Source: CBDDLJ01 sp965230635
GTDB lineage: Bacteria > Pseudomonadota > Gammaproteobacteria > UBA1113
DNA: 30,148 bases
NCBI GenBank assembly: GCA_965230635.1
Contig: CBDDLJ010000003.1
Span: 1 to 30,148 of the forward strand
Reading direction: 5' to 3'
The translations under genes and the position numbers were made by a program. The notes beneath the pieces were generated by a model. That model made no database searches. It was not told the DNA's origin and was given only the letters and a program-made list of their open reading frames with translations. Of the stretch, positions 8,110-16,888 are shown in pieces. Position 1 is the stretch's first letter. Each line of letters starts with the position of its first letter.

Positions 8110-8136
8110 CCAAATCACTTTTTTGTATTGATTTGG
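8110..8136. repeat. Small hairpin downstream of the GIY-YIG-like gene
   Basis: CCAAATCA (8110-8117) and TGATTTGG (8129-8136) form a perfect 8-bp stem with an 11-base loop, 9 bases past the stop of the GIY-YIG-like gene. It may help end or protect that transcript, but it is AT-rich and has no following U-tract. Confidence 0.3.
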
Positions 8137-8144
8137 ACAGTTTG

Positions 8145-9146
8145 CTACTTATTACACACAAAAGTATTAGATTCTTTTGATTGTTTTCTTCTGTTAGCTG
8201 TTCTTTTCTTAACAGCTATTAGAGCCTGTGTTGACAAAGCTAGTGATTCAGTATCAACTGAGTAAAGCTGGTTAGACAACTCTGTTTTTTTGTCTTCGGA
8301 CCTTTCCTCGGTATTAGCCCCATGGTACTTGATAAAAGCTTTAGTCAAATCAAGTTGCTTTTCTTTCTCCTCAAGCGGGCTTGGATGTAAGTAGTAACCG
8401 CTCCTAAAAATGATTGATTCTGAGCCTAGGCGCAGACATTCAAATTCCACATTTACTTTATATGAAGCTTTCTTTTGCTTATTTATTTCTGGCTGAAAAT
8501 GATATATCAGCATAGACTCTATGCTTTCCAGCGTATTTCTGGCATCCTCATAACATGATATCCACTCTAAAGGTGCATACTTCTCGTCATTCGTATACAG
8601 CATTATAGTTCCTGTATATATCTGTTTTACATATCCATTATACTTTGGGTGGTGTAAGGCAACTGCACAAGAGTGACCTTTTTTCCATCTGTGTGTGTCA
8701 TTTCCAGATATGCCGACATATACTATAGTTTCCTTGTTATTCTTTAAAATAGAAACCAAATATACGCTATAACAAAACGCGGGAGGGAAACCTACCTCCT
8801 CAAGAATATGCGCTCGCTCTTCAGAGTCCAGGGTATTATCTTTAAAACCATTGTCTCCGTGGTTAATATTAAACCAGGCTTTTTCAGCTTGTGTGGCGTA
8901 TGTGCAGCTTTCTTTCCATGCAGTTTTTAATCCACGGCCTAGTTCTGATAACCCTCCTGCCTCATATAAGGGACGTGGATTTTTAAACCTTATGAATGCA
9001 ACGCTTTTGTCTATTCTATCTAGCTCGATATGGAAACTTGAAGGAAAGCATTTTCTTTTGCTTATCCAACTTGCAAAAGGAGTATCTAGGAGCTTGCTAT
9101 GCTCGTTATTTAACCGATCACTCATTGCGCTATTAGACGCTAGCAT
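8145..9146 (-). CDS. Hypothetical protein with a GIY-YIG-like nuclease domain
   Basis: 333 residues, not a family I can name. The central part has the ordered GIY-YIG signature: VYLV at 128-131 (GIY position), YVG at 143-145 (YIG position) followed by HRWKKGH with Arg153, then ESMLIYHFQPEIN with a candidate metal-binding Glu210 and Asn222. About 125 residues precede this domain, and a Lys/Glu-rich tail follows. The ATG at 9146 has GGGAG 6 bases upstream. The gene sits between iscS and the IscU-like gene, which are adjacent in most genomes, next to a 162-bp palindrome; this suggests insertion of foreign DNA (inference). It could be a mobile-element, restriction or DNA-processing nuclease; nothing in the neighbourhood decides. 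Confidence 0.6.
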   Translation of the reverse strand: MLASNSAMSDRLNNEHSKLLDTPFASWISKRKCFPSSFHIELDRIDKSVAFIRFKNPRPLYEAGGLSELGRGLKTAWKESCTYATQAEKAWFNINHGDNGFKDNTLDSEERAHILEEVGFPPAFCYSVYLVSILKNNKETIVYVGISGNDTHRWKKGHSCAVALHHPKYNGYVKQIYTGTIMLYTNDEKYAPLEWISCYEDARNTLESIESMLIYHFQPEINKQKKASYKVNVEFECLRLGSESIIFRSGYYLHPSPLEEKEKQLDLTKAFIKYHGANTEERSEDKKTELSNQLYSVDTESLALSTQALIAVKKRTANRRKQSKESNTFVCNK

Positions 9147-9179
9147 ACTTTACTCCCACGCAGTAATCACTGTACTCAG

Positions 9180-9207
9180 TTTTAAATTAATTCCTCACTA
9201 TTGTCAA
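9180..9207 (-). promoter_or_regulatory. Candidate promoter for the GIY-YIG-like gene
   Basis: Minus-strand -35 TTGACA (9202-9207), 16-base spacer, weak -10 TTAAAA (9180-9185), about 34 bases before the ATG at 9146. The -35 is perfect and the -10 poor. Confidence 0.4.
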
Positions 9208-9288
9208 TCTAGCCAAAGTCTATTCTTGCAAAAATGTCAACTTAAATTCTGGCTTTCATGTATGATAAAACAAAGCCGCTTAGTAATT

Positions 9289-9450
9289 ATAGCGTTTCCC
9301 TATATTGTTGACCTATACTAAGACTTCATCTAGCGCCTGCTTGCTTCGTTATTCAAAAGCTTATTGACAATAAGTAAACGTCGCTTTTGAAACCTCGCAA
9401 GCAAACACTATACTCGCTTAGTATAGGTCAACAATATAGGGAAACGCTAT
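9289..9450. repeat. 162-bp palindromic element with perfect 34-bp terminal inverted repeats
   Basis: Positions 9289-9322 and 9417-9450 are exact reverse complements over 34 bases (outer end ATAGCGTTTCCCTATATTGT). Inside, nested matches continue the symmetry: GCTTGC 9339-9344 with GCAAGC 9397-9402, TTCAAAAGC 9352-9360 with GCTTTTGAA 9383-9391, and CTTATTG/CAATAAG at 9360-9374 around a single base. The whole element can fold into one long cruciform. It encodes no plausible protein and resembles a MITE or a large REP-type element. It lies in the 472-base gap between iscS and the GIY-YIG-like gene; the remainder, 9451-9618, shows nothing I can call. Confidence 0.85.
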
Positions 9451-9618
9451 AAACTGTCAGTTTCGCTTAGATGTTAACATGAATACCCCAATAAACACGA
9501 AAATAATGTTTTATCACACACAGATTTTCTAACAAAATCAATCATATAGACTTAGCAACACAGCACATCCAGCAAAAGCAAACCCTACTCAACAATATGA
9601 CCAATACAGATTTAATAA

Positions 9619-10779
9619 TTATAAAGGAGCAATATCTCGTAAACGCTGTACTTCGGTAATAATGCGCTCTGCCGCATAGTCGACTTCTTTTTCCGTGGTG
9701 AAACGACCCAAAGAAATTCTTACAGAACTAAATGCTTGCTCGTCTGTCAAGCCAATGCTGCGTAAAACATAAGAACTTTCTGCAATAGCCGATGTGCATG
9801 CAGAAGAAGTCGATAAGGCTAAATCATGTAATCCCATTAATAACGCTTCTGAGTCAATGCCCTGAAATCGCACATTTAAATTACCGGGAAGTCGTTGCAA
9901 ACAATCGCCATTAATAAAAATATCAGGGAGTATTGATAATTGTTGCCACAAGCGTTTTCGTAGCAATAATAGCCGCTGTGCTTCTTTTTCCATTTCGTTT
10001 TGTGCGATAGAAAATGCTTCTCCCATAGCAACAGCTTGATGGGTTGCGATAGTTCCTGAACGTATACCTTGTTCATGATCACCACCGTGTATTTGTGCTG
10101 TCAATCGCACTCGTGGACGACGACGTATATATAACGCACCAACACCTTTTGGCCCATATAATTTATGCGCAGAAAAAGACATTAAATCAACTGGCAACAC
10201 TCGCAAATTAATAGGCACCTTGCCAACTGATTGGGCAGCATCAACATGATATAAAACCCTCGACTCTCGCGCTAACTCACCTATCATTTGTATATCTTGT
10301 AATACTCCAATTTCATTATTAGCATGCATAATGGATATTAATAGAGTATCAGGACGTATTGCTTGTTTTATTTGTTCTCGAGTCAAAATCCCAGAGCTTT
10401 CAGGGTATAATACGGTGACTTCATAGCCATGATGCGATAAATATTTACAAGGATCCAATACAGCCTTGTGTTCCGTCGCACAGGTAATGATATGTTTGCC
10501 TCGATTCTTATTAAATTGTGCAGCGCCTTTAATAGCAATATTATTTGACTCTGTAGCTCCTGATGTAAAAATAATTTCACAGCTCTCAGCACCAATTAAA
10601 GCTGCTACTTGCTCTCGTGCTTGCTCAATCAACTGTCTAGCAATTTTACCATAGGTATGTGTAGTTGATGCCGGATTACCAAACAACTCATCAGAAGTTA
10701 AAATATTAATCATTTTTTCTGATACTTGAGGATCAAGCGGTGTTGTTGACATGTAATCTAAATAAATTGGTTTCTTCAT
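9619..10779 (-). CDS. iscS: Cysteine desulfurase IscS
   Basis: PLP enzyme releasing sulfur from cysteine for Fe-S clusters and thiolated tRNA. 386 residues. Seen: SGATESNNIAIKGA, His104, PLP-binding Lys206 in SFSAHKLYGPKG, and catalytic Cys328 in SSACTSAI; all three numbers equal those of E. coli IscS, so the core is colinear. The protein stops at RLRDIAPL, where E. coli IscS continues with about 18 more residues (WEMYKQGVDLNS and onward); that tail is known to help bind IscU. AGGA precedes the ATG. No iscR upstream; instead a 1688-residue ORF ends 86 bases before it. Weak -10-like sequences lie in that gap. Confidence 0.96.
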   Translation of the reverse strand: MKKPIYLDYMSTTPLDPQVSEKMINILTSDELFGNPASTTHTYGKIARQLIEQAREQVAALIGAESCEIIFTSGATESNNIAIKGAAQFNKNRGKHIITCATEHKAVLDPCKYLSHHGYEVTVLYPESSGILTREQIKQAIRPDTLLISIMHANNEIGVLQDIQMIGELARESRVLYHVDAAQSVGKVPINLRVLPVDLMSFSAHKLYGPKGVGALYIRRRPRVRLTAQIHGGDHEQGIRSGTIATHQAVAMGEAFSIAQNEMEKEAQRLLLLRKRLWQQLSILPDIFINGDCLQRLPGNLNVRFQGIDSEALLMGLHDLALSTSSACTSAIAESSYVLRSIGLTDEQAFSSVRISLGRFTTEKEVDYAAERIITEVQRLRDIAPL

Positions 10780-10865
10780 AAAATCCTAGTGATCATTATC
10801 TATGTATGCCGATGAATTTAGCGTATCTATACAACTAAAATCAATAGGGTGATGAACCCAGTCAC

Positions 10866-13800
10866 TTATCTAGTCATCTGCTTACATTCTGACTCTACTT
10901 CCTTAATTCGCTGATCGTTATTATTTAAACACAATATCTGTGACACTGCATCAGTTAATAACATTCTTATCCCAGGAATTTCTTTATCAAGTATATTACC
11001 AAAGCGAAAATAACTTTCAATTTGTGTTTTATCAAGATACTGTCGATATTCACTGACAAATTTGGAAATTTCGTCTTTTAAACCATGCAACGTATCTGGA
11101 TTAAGTGTATCTTGGTCTCGTGCAGCGATTATGTAAGATGAAAACAATTGCCATTTTTCTGAAAATCGCTCTTGAGTGTTTTTTGAACTATTAATGTTCT
11201 TATAGGCATCAAAAAAATCCTCTAACTTTTTCTTCCAAAAAGCTATCATTTTTTTTAGTGTTTCTTCGTACTGTGGTTCCTTAGGATTGCTTAATTTTTG
11301 ATTAATAATAGACTTCTTCACTGCTAATTTATCTTGGCTTATTTCTTTGCGAACATACAATTCAAATTTTTTGCTGAGTATCTGATCCAAATAAAGTATT
11401 GCCAAATCATCTTCTGTATTATCATATGACGTTATTTTTAATTGCTTTTTATATTGCATTACACAGCTTAAATAGTTTAATCTCTCCTTAGATGATATCT
11501 GGTCACAGCGTGCTCGATGATTCTCGTAATAAGCATTAATCGGGCTACTCTTCCCTAATCCTGATTTCTTATCCAATAGTTGGCTTGTTTTCTCGCGCAA
11601 TATCTCAGGTAAGCTATTTATTGTCAGTTTTTTTCCTTCGCCTTTTAAATCAGCAGCTAAACAAGCCCATACTCTTGCCTCAATATTAAAAGGCAAAATA
11701 TATTCTTTTTTAACCATCTCTTGATAAGCAGTTCTAGCTTCATCTTTTGTCAGTTGTATAGTATAAGCATCTAATATCTTGGTAAGATCATACTGTGTAA
11801 TTTCACCAGCTTTTGCTAATTTGTAAGAACAGAGATAAAAAATAACATTAATATTTAATAAAATTGTTGCCTGCTCTGACAATTCACAATAGTATTTTTT
11901 ACCAAATTCTCCATACTTGCTTTTGTTTGCTTCCTGCAAATAATGACTACGCCATTTAAGCAGGCTAAAAGCATCTCGGCGTTCATAAGCCTTGTTTATC
12001 TTTATTATTCTTTGCTCTCTCTCTTCTTGCATTTTTTTCTTATTACTCTCTTTTACCTGATCGTCATATAATTTTTTGATGTGTGATGGCATTACAGTGA
12101 TCCAGCCAAAACCTTTTTTTATTACTTTTCCTTTTTCAACTTCTGGTTCTCTAAGCAAGCAACTTGCGACACTATTAGTATTGATAACTTCTTTAGTAAG
12201 CAACTCAGCAATTCTGCTTAAAAATGTGGATGCTTGAAAGTCTTCTTTACAAAGGCCAAAATCTCCTTCGCAAATTATTTCTTGATTAGTCTCAGCAGGT
12301 GCTGTCATTGTGATTTGATATAATTTTTCCTCTATAAATTGATCTTGTCGTATAAATTGATTAATCTGCTGCTCTGGAGGCAATATTTGAAAAATATCCA
12401 TTAAACGTCGATAATTTAACGCTTGCCACGCGGTTTTAGATAAACCCAGCAAATTAACCAAATAATACTCTAATCTTCCGACTCGTTGCTGTTGAGGAAT
12501 TCCTGGTAAATGTTCATTAATAAAATAACTTTCAAATGCTAATGTAATTCTCTCAAAAACTTTCTTTAGAGCATCCTCCCCATAACCAACCTTCTCTTTT
12601 AATGTTTGAATAAAATGAGTTGCAGCAACAAGTTTGCCTTTTCTTAATATACTTTTCAAAGCCAATAAAAAATAGTTCGTTTCTTGGCTAGAATTTGGCA
12701 AATAAGTTTTTATTAAAAGTGCTATATTTTGATTCCAAACACTAGCATTTCTGTCTATAGCAAGATTGGCACTGGCTTCAATCTTCTTATGCAAACTCTC
12801 AGTATTCCATACTAACAAAGCAGGACCATCTTCATATGTTAGTGCACTAATAAAAGCATTCGTTGCTTTATAGGCTAGCTCAATCTCATGAGGGTCTGAG
12901 AAAGTACATGCTGTTTCTAGTATCAATTTAAATAAGTCCAAACGGTAAGCATCACTCATCTTTCCAGGAAACAATATATCCACTAGAAAAATATACTTCA
13001 AATCTAATAAATCAATACAAACCTGTTTGTTTTTATCTCTCAAATACCCAATCAATTCATTATAATCAGCTTTTATTGCACGTGTTAAAACAGAAAGGCA
13101 ATTTGGTGAAATAAAATTTTTGAACGAAGGACCGTGACGATTATTTTTCTTCATGCATTTAACAAAGTTGCGCATGGTATTGTTTGCTCTTTCTCTTACA
13201 ATAATATTGAAAATTTTACTGCGCCAATATTTACGAACGCTCAGCGAAGCGTAACCCTCAAGCAAATAGAAGACAGCTGGCGGAATAACAACCGACTTTT
13301 TAAAACGCTCACAATAGTTATCCAACATAATATCGATAAGTTGCTGAACTTCAACAAATCTACTAGGATGCTTTTTAAGGCAATAATCCAATATGGCACG
13401 AAAAGAATTGCGATCACTACAAATTTCCGAACTAAATTCTTCATGAAATTTTTCATTTGAAATTAAAGCAGGATGAGTCTCATCTCCATAAAAACAAAAA
13501 TCAATTACTTTTACCATGTATAGATAAAACGGTGATGTTTTAGTCACAGTATCTTCTAAACGAAACCCAATATTCGCTAAAAGACGAGCAAAATAAAAAC
13601 AATTGTTGACATTAAAATTATCAAGTACTCGCCTAATTGTTTCATAAACTTGCTTATAATAATCTCGGTACAAATATATTCCCACATATTGTAATTTTAG
13701 TGCTGTTTCAGCATGAATAGATTGAGATTCAACTAAATTTTTTGGCAGAAAAAGATTTGTGTAAGCAGAAAACAACTTGGTCTCTTGTTCACTAGGTGGT

Positions 13801-15932
13801 ATGCCTGATTGAAATGATTTAATTAACGCTTCTTTCCCCTTTAACATTTGTTTTAATAGTATATCTACATCAGCATCATTATCATAACCAAGATAGCATG
13901 TCATAACACTCATATATTCACGTAACAGCTCCACATTAGGCTTATCTAATAATAAGCCCTCTGTTTCTACATAAAAAGCAAAATCTTGCATGCCTTTTAT
14001 AACTAGAGGTTTAATACAGGTGCGAACAATACAACTTGGAATTTCATCTGACGTTATACCGGTTTGAAAAAATAATAATGAAGTAAAAGGCTCTTTACAA
14101 AAGATAGTGGATATTTTGGTTATTGCCCTATATTCAGCTTTTTTCTCAGAAAGAAGCTTCTCAAATTCTACTCGCGAAACTTTCCAATGCAATAACCTCT
14201 TAATAAAATTTAGTTGTATGTCTTCCTCTTTTGTTAAGCTAAAATGTACTTTACTCGCAAGATGAAAAATAGCACTAATAATATTAACAATGCGCTGATG
14301 ACATGGCTCAAATTGTTCAGCGTTAACTTGACTTGTTAATTGACACAATAAATCATAAAAAAGATAATCTTTACTAAAGCGTAAATAATACTGTGACTCG
14401 GTGACATAAGCTGCAATTTTAAATGTGCTATAATTTGCCTCTTCCACTATATCTATTAATTTTTTAAATAGTGCTTGTCTCAGCTCATGCCTTAACAGCG
14501 AATTTATTGTAACTTTGGTCATATCAAAATTAGCAATTGAGCTGTAATCATCCTCCATGTTTATTTTCATCAAGCCAAAATCATGACTGCAAACTTGAGA
14601 AATGGCTTCTTGCATAGCGCCATAACAACCACTCGTTATAATCTCTTTCACTCCAACAGCATTCTTTAGTGCGTTCTCAATAACGCTAAAGTTTGTAGTA
14701 AAGTCCATCGGCTCTAAGAAATTTTTCTGATGATTTGCTCGCACATTCATTTCGTCAATAATTTCTTTAGATTGGTTAATGCTATTTGTTGCTGCGAATC
14801 CACTGGCTTGAATACTTCTTTCTATGTTGTTTTTAATTTCTCTTATAATGCTCTTTACTGTTATGCTAGGGCCTTTTACTTGCGCGAAGAGTTGCCGATT
14901 CATCCTGCAGATAAGAGCAATATAAATATCCCGCAAACTCATTTTATTATTTTTAAATCGATAAGCTTCAACTAACTCATTAAAAATATCATTAAAAAAA
15001 ACCTGGCTATCTTTTTCTATTGAGCTCATTATTTTATAAAACTGAAAGGACTGATCAAATCGCAGAGATAAAGAGTTATTGCACATTTCCCAAACCTTAT
15101 CAAATAGTTCAAAATTACTAGTCTGCGTTTCTTTATCCACACCGCTCACTGGCAATAACCATTGCTGACTCCTGGTCATCAAACTTAATCTAACAATTTC
15201 TTTTAATAGGCCTTGCTCATTATTAACATTGTTAATATTTTTCATTCGTTTTTTATATAGTGCTTCTTCACCTTTAAATAAATCTCTAGTGCCAGGACTT
15301 GGTCTTTGATCAACAGCCAAAGCTTCTAGCCTCTTAGCACTTTTGGCCAACTGCTCACTAACAACTTTATCTAGCAATAGTAATGAAGAATCTGTATACT
15401 TTAATAAGTGTTTTAGTGTTATGCTTGATGCCAACATTTTAGCAATAGCATTTTCTTCATTTGTTTGTGCCACCATTTGCAAATTCTTTGTTAGTATGAT
15501 TAATTGTTTATAACGAGTCACCATTGCATCAATTTTATGATAAAGTGAACGGTTGTTGTTTAAGCATTTTATTTTCTGCTTTAATGCTGTCACATCTATA
15601 ATTGATGTTTTTTCTACTTTTACTACTAATCTCTCAATAATGTCATTGATTTGTTTTTTTTCCTCTACTTTTCTTTCATTAATATCAGACAAAACGCTTT
15701 CACATTCATCATGTAAATCATTGATAATACTTTTTCGTGCTTTGCTAGGTTGTTGAATAATTTTGATAAGATGATTATAGTATGCTACCTCAATATTCCA
15801 ATCATTAATCATTTTTGTTGGATTTCTACAAAATGATATCCTACAGCAGGACGGATTGTTTTGTCGCTGCTGCTCCCAAAGCGTTTTAAGATTTAAGTTA
15901 GTTGGAAATTCTGCAATAAAATCTTCAATCAT
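10866..15932 (-). CDS. Giant hypothetical protein (1688 aa), mostly helical
   Basis: I do not recognise a family. The frame is uninterrupted, with a strong Shine-Dalgarno AAGGTGA 4 bases before the ATG, so it is a real, maintained gene. Composition is rich in Leu, Ile, Lys, Asn and Glu with long amphipathic stretches, suggesting a helical or solenoid protein. Likely coiled-coil segments occur near residues 75-110 and about 1290-1330 (KKKMQEEREQRIIKINKAYE). There is a cysteine cluster near the N-terminus (NPSCCRISFCRNP). No signal peptide, no convincing membrane segment, and no P-loop or other catalytic motif were found. It lies between trmJ and iscS, exactly where iscR sits in E. coli. A host-directed (effector-like) or structural role is conceivable given the suspected lineage, but this is a guess. 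Confidence 0.85.
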   Translation of the reverse strand: MIEDFIAEFPTNLNLKTLWEQQRQNNPSCCRISFCRNPTKMINDWNIEVAYYNHLIKIIQQPSKARKSIINDLHDECESVLSDINERKVEEKKQINDIIERLVVKVEKTSIIDVTALKQKIKCLNNNRSLYHKIDAMVTRYKQLIILTKNLQMVAQTNEENAIAKMLASSITLKHLLKYTDSSLLLLDKVVSEQLAKSAKRLEALAVDQRPSPGTRDLFKGEEALYKKRMKNINNVNNEQGLLKEIVRLSLMTRSQQWLLPVSGVDKETQTSNFELFDKVWEMCNNSLSLRFDQSFQFYKIMSSIEKDSQVFFNDIFNELVEAYRFKNNKMSLRDIYIALICRMNRQLFAQVKGPSITVKSIIREIKNNIERSIQASGFAATNSINQSKEIIDEMNVRANHQKNFLEPMDFTTNFSVIENALKNAVGVKEIITSGCYGAMQEAISQVCSHDFGLMKINMEDDYSSIANFDMTKVTINSLLRHELRQALFKKLIDIVEEANYSTFKIAAYVTESQYYLRFSKDYLFYDLLCQLTSQVNAEQFEPCHQRIVNIISAIFHLASKVHFSLTKEEDIQLNFIKRLLHWKVSRVEFEKLLSEKKAEYRAITKISTIFCKEPFTSLLFFQTGITSDEIPSCIVRTCIKPLVIKGMQDFAFYVETEGLLLDKPNVELLREYMSVMTCYLGYDNDADVDILLKQMLKGKEALIKSFQSGIPPSEQETKLFSAYTNLFLPKNLVESQSIHAETALKLQYVGIYLYRDYYKQVYETIRRVLDNFNVNNCFYFARLLANIGFRLEDTVTKTSPFYLYMVKVIDFCFYGDETHPALISNEKFHEEFSSEICSDRNSFRAILDYCLKKHPSRFVEVQQLIDIMLDNYCERFKKSVVIPPAVFYLLEGYASLSVRKYWRSKIFNIIVRERANNTMRNFVKCMKKNNRHGPSFKNFISPNCLSVLTRAIKADYNELIGYLRDKNKQVCIDLLDLKYIFLVDILFPGKMSDAYRLDLFKLILETACTFSDPHEIELAYKATNAFISALTYEDGPALLVWNTESLHKKIEASANLAIDRNASVWNQNIALLIKTYLPNSSQETNYFLLALKSILRKGKLVAATHFIQTLKEKVGYGEDALKKVFERITLAFESYFINEHLPGIPQQQRVGRLEYYLVNLLGLSKTAWQALNYRRLMDIFQILPPEQQINQFIRQDQFIEEKLYQITMTAPAETNQEIICEGDFGLCKEDFQASTFLSRIAELLTKEVINTNSVASCLLREPEVEKGKVIKKGFGWITVMPSHIKKLYDDQVKESNKKKMQEEREQRIIKINKAYERRDAFSLLKWRSHYLQEANKSKYGEFGKKYYCELSEQATILLNINVIFYLCSYKLAKAGEITQYDLTKILDAYTIQLTKDEARTAYQEMVKKEYILPFNIEARVWACLAADLKGEGKKLTINSLPEILREKTSQLLDKKSGLGKSSPINAYYENHRARCDQISSKERLNYLSCVMQYKKQLKITSYDNTEDDLAILYLDQILSKKFELYVRKEISQDKLAVKKSIINQKLSNPKEPQYEETLKKMIAFWKKKLEDFFDAYKNINSSKNTQERFSEKWQLFSSYIIAARDQDTLNPDTLHGLKDEISKFVSEYRQYLDKTQIESYFRFGNILDKEIPGIRMLLTDAVSQILCLNNNDQRIKEVESECKQMTR

Positions 15933-15993
15933 GCTATCACCTTATTTATTTTTCCAAATGTTTTCTTTTTATAGCAGTAGTCGAAAGTAATAA

Positions 15994-16701
15994 TCATTTT
16001 TCGGTCGCTTTTAATACGCCTCGTAAAATATTAACTTCATCGTGCTCTGGACGTGCCCGAGTAAACAAACGTTTTAACTTTGACATCACTTTGTTCGGCG
16101 AGTTGGCATTAATAAAATTTTTCTTAATCAAAACCGTTTCCAAATGCTGATAAAAAGCTTCCATTTCTGCGGCCGTTGCCAATGTAGGTATTTTTTCGGG
16201 CTTAACGGATTTGTGGTGTAAACATGCAATGCGCAACTCGTATGTTAGTAGTTGCACAGCTGCAGCGAGATTCAATGAGCTATAATCGGGATTGGTTGGA
16301 ATCATCACTTGATAATGGCAATGTGATAATTGTTCATTAGTCAAACCAATGCGCTCTTCACCAAATAGGATAGCAACTTGCGACACACTTGATTCTTTCC
16401 TAATCAATTTGGCGCTTTCACGAGGCTCTTGTAGAATGACAGGCAAACTACGCATGCGCGCACTCGTCCCTATCACCAAACTACAATCAGCAATCGCTTC
16501 TTCTACAGTAGAAAAAATTTTAGCTTGATTTAACACATCCAATGCACCTGATGCACGCGACTCTGCTTCAGAATTAGGAAAGTGCTTAGGCGCAACCAAG
16601 TACAAACGCATAAAGCCCATATTTTTCATCGCTCTTGCTGTTGCACCAATATTGCCCGGATGAGTAGTATTGAGCAATACAATACGTATATTATTAAACA
16701 T
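15994..16701 (-). CDS. trmJ: tRNA (cytidine/uridine-2'-O-)-methyltransferase TrmJ
   Basis: SpoU/SPOUT methyltransferase modifying the ribose of position 32 in tRNA. 235 residues (E. coli 246). Seen: motif 1 NTTHPGNIGATARAMKNMG, the KHFPNSEAESRASGALDVL segment specific to this family, motif 2 ILFGEERIGLTNEQL, and motif 3 IPTNPDYSSLNLAAAVQLL, which form the knotted SAM site. AAGGA lies 5 bases before the ATG. It is divergent from suhB, as in E. coli; the giant ORF begins 61 bases downstream in the same direction. Confidence 0.95.
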   Translation of the reverse strand: MFNNIRIVLLNTTHPGNIGATARAMKNMGFMRLYLVAPKHFPNSEAESRASGALDVLNQAKIFSTVEEAIADCSLVIGTSARMRSLPVILQEPRESAKLIRKESSVSQVAILFGEERIGLTNEQLSHCHYQVMIPTNPDYSSLNLAAAVQLLTYELRIACLHHKSVKPEKIPTLATAAEMEAFYQHLETVLIKKNFINANSPNKVMSKLKRLFTRARPEHDEVNILRGVLKATEK

Positions 16702-16803
16702 ACTAATCCTTAAGTTTCGATCAATTTACCGTGTTCCTTTAGTCTAAATGTCGCTATTTATTTCATCATGACAGCAACAATCTAGTATTATCTAATCTGC
16801 AAT

Positions 16804-16832
16804 TTTATACTAAAACAGCAAATCGTGATAAA
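16804..16832 (-). promoter_or_regulatory. Weak candidate promoter for trmJ in the divergent trmJ/suhB gap
   Basis: Minus-strand -10 TATAAA (16804-16809) with -35 TTTATC (16827-16832), spacer 17, about 100 bases before the trmJ ATG. The 187-base divergent gap is AT-rich throughout and gives many such matches. A plus-strand TATACT overlaps the same place and could serve suhB. Confidence 0.3.
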
Positions 16833-16888
16833 ATTATTCTGTATTTTTTAGTAAAAATTGACAATTATTTAAACAAAGGTCCCACTTT

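Noticed and set aside
8851..9321. 156-codon plus-strand ORF opposite the GIY-YIG-like gene
   Set aside because: It is antisense to a gene with recognisable motifs, enters the palindrome and has no family features; a shadow frame.
16858..16863. Perfect TTGACA upstream of suhB as a -35 box
   Set aside because: It is only 25 bases before the ATG, so the -10 and start site would fall on the ribosome-binding site or inside the gene.
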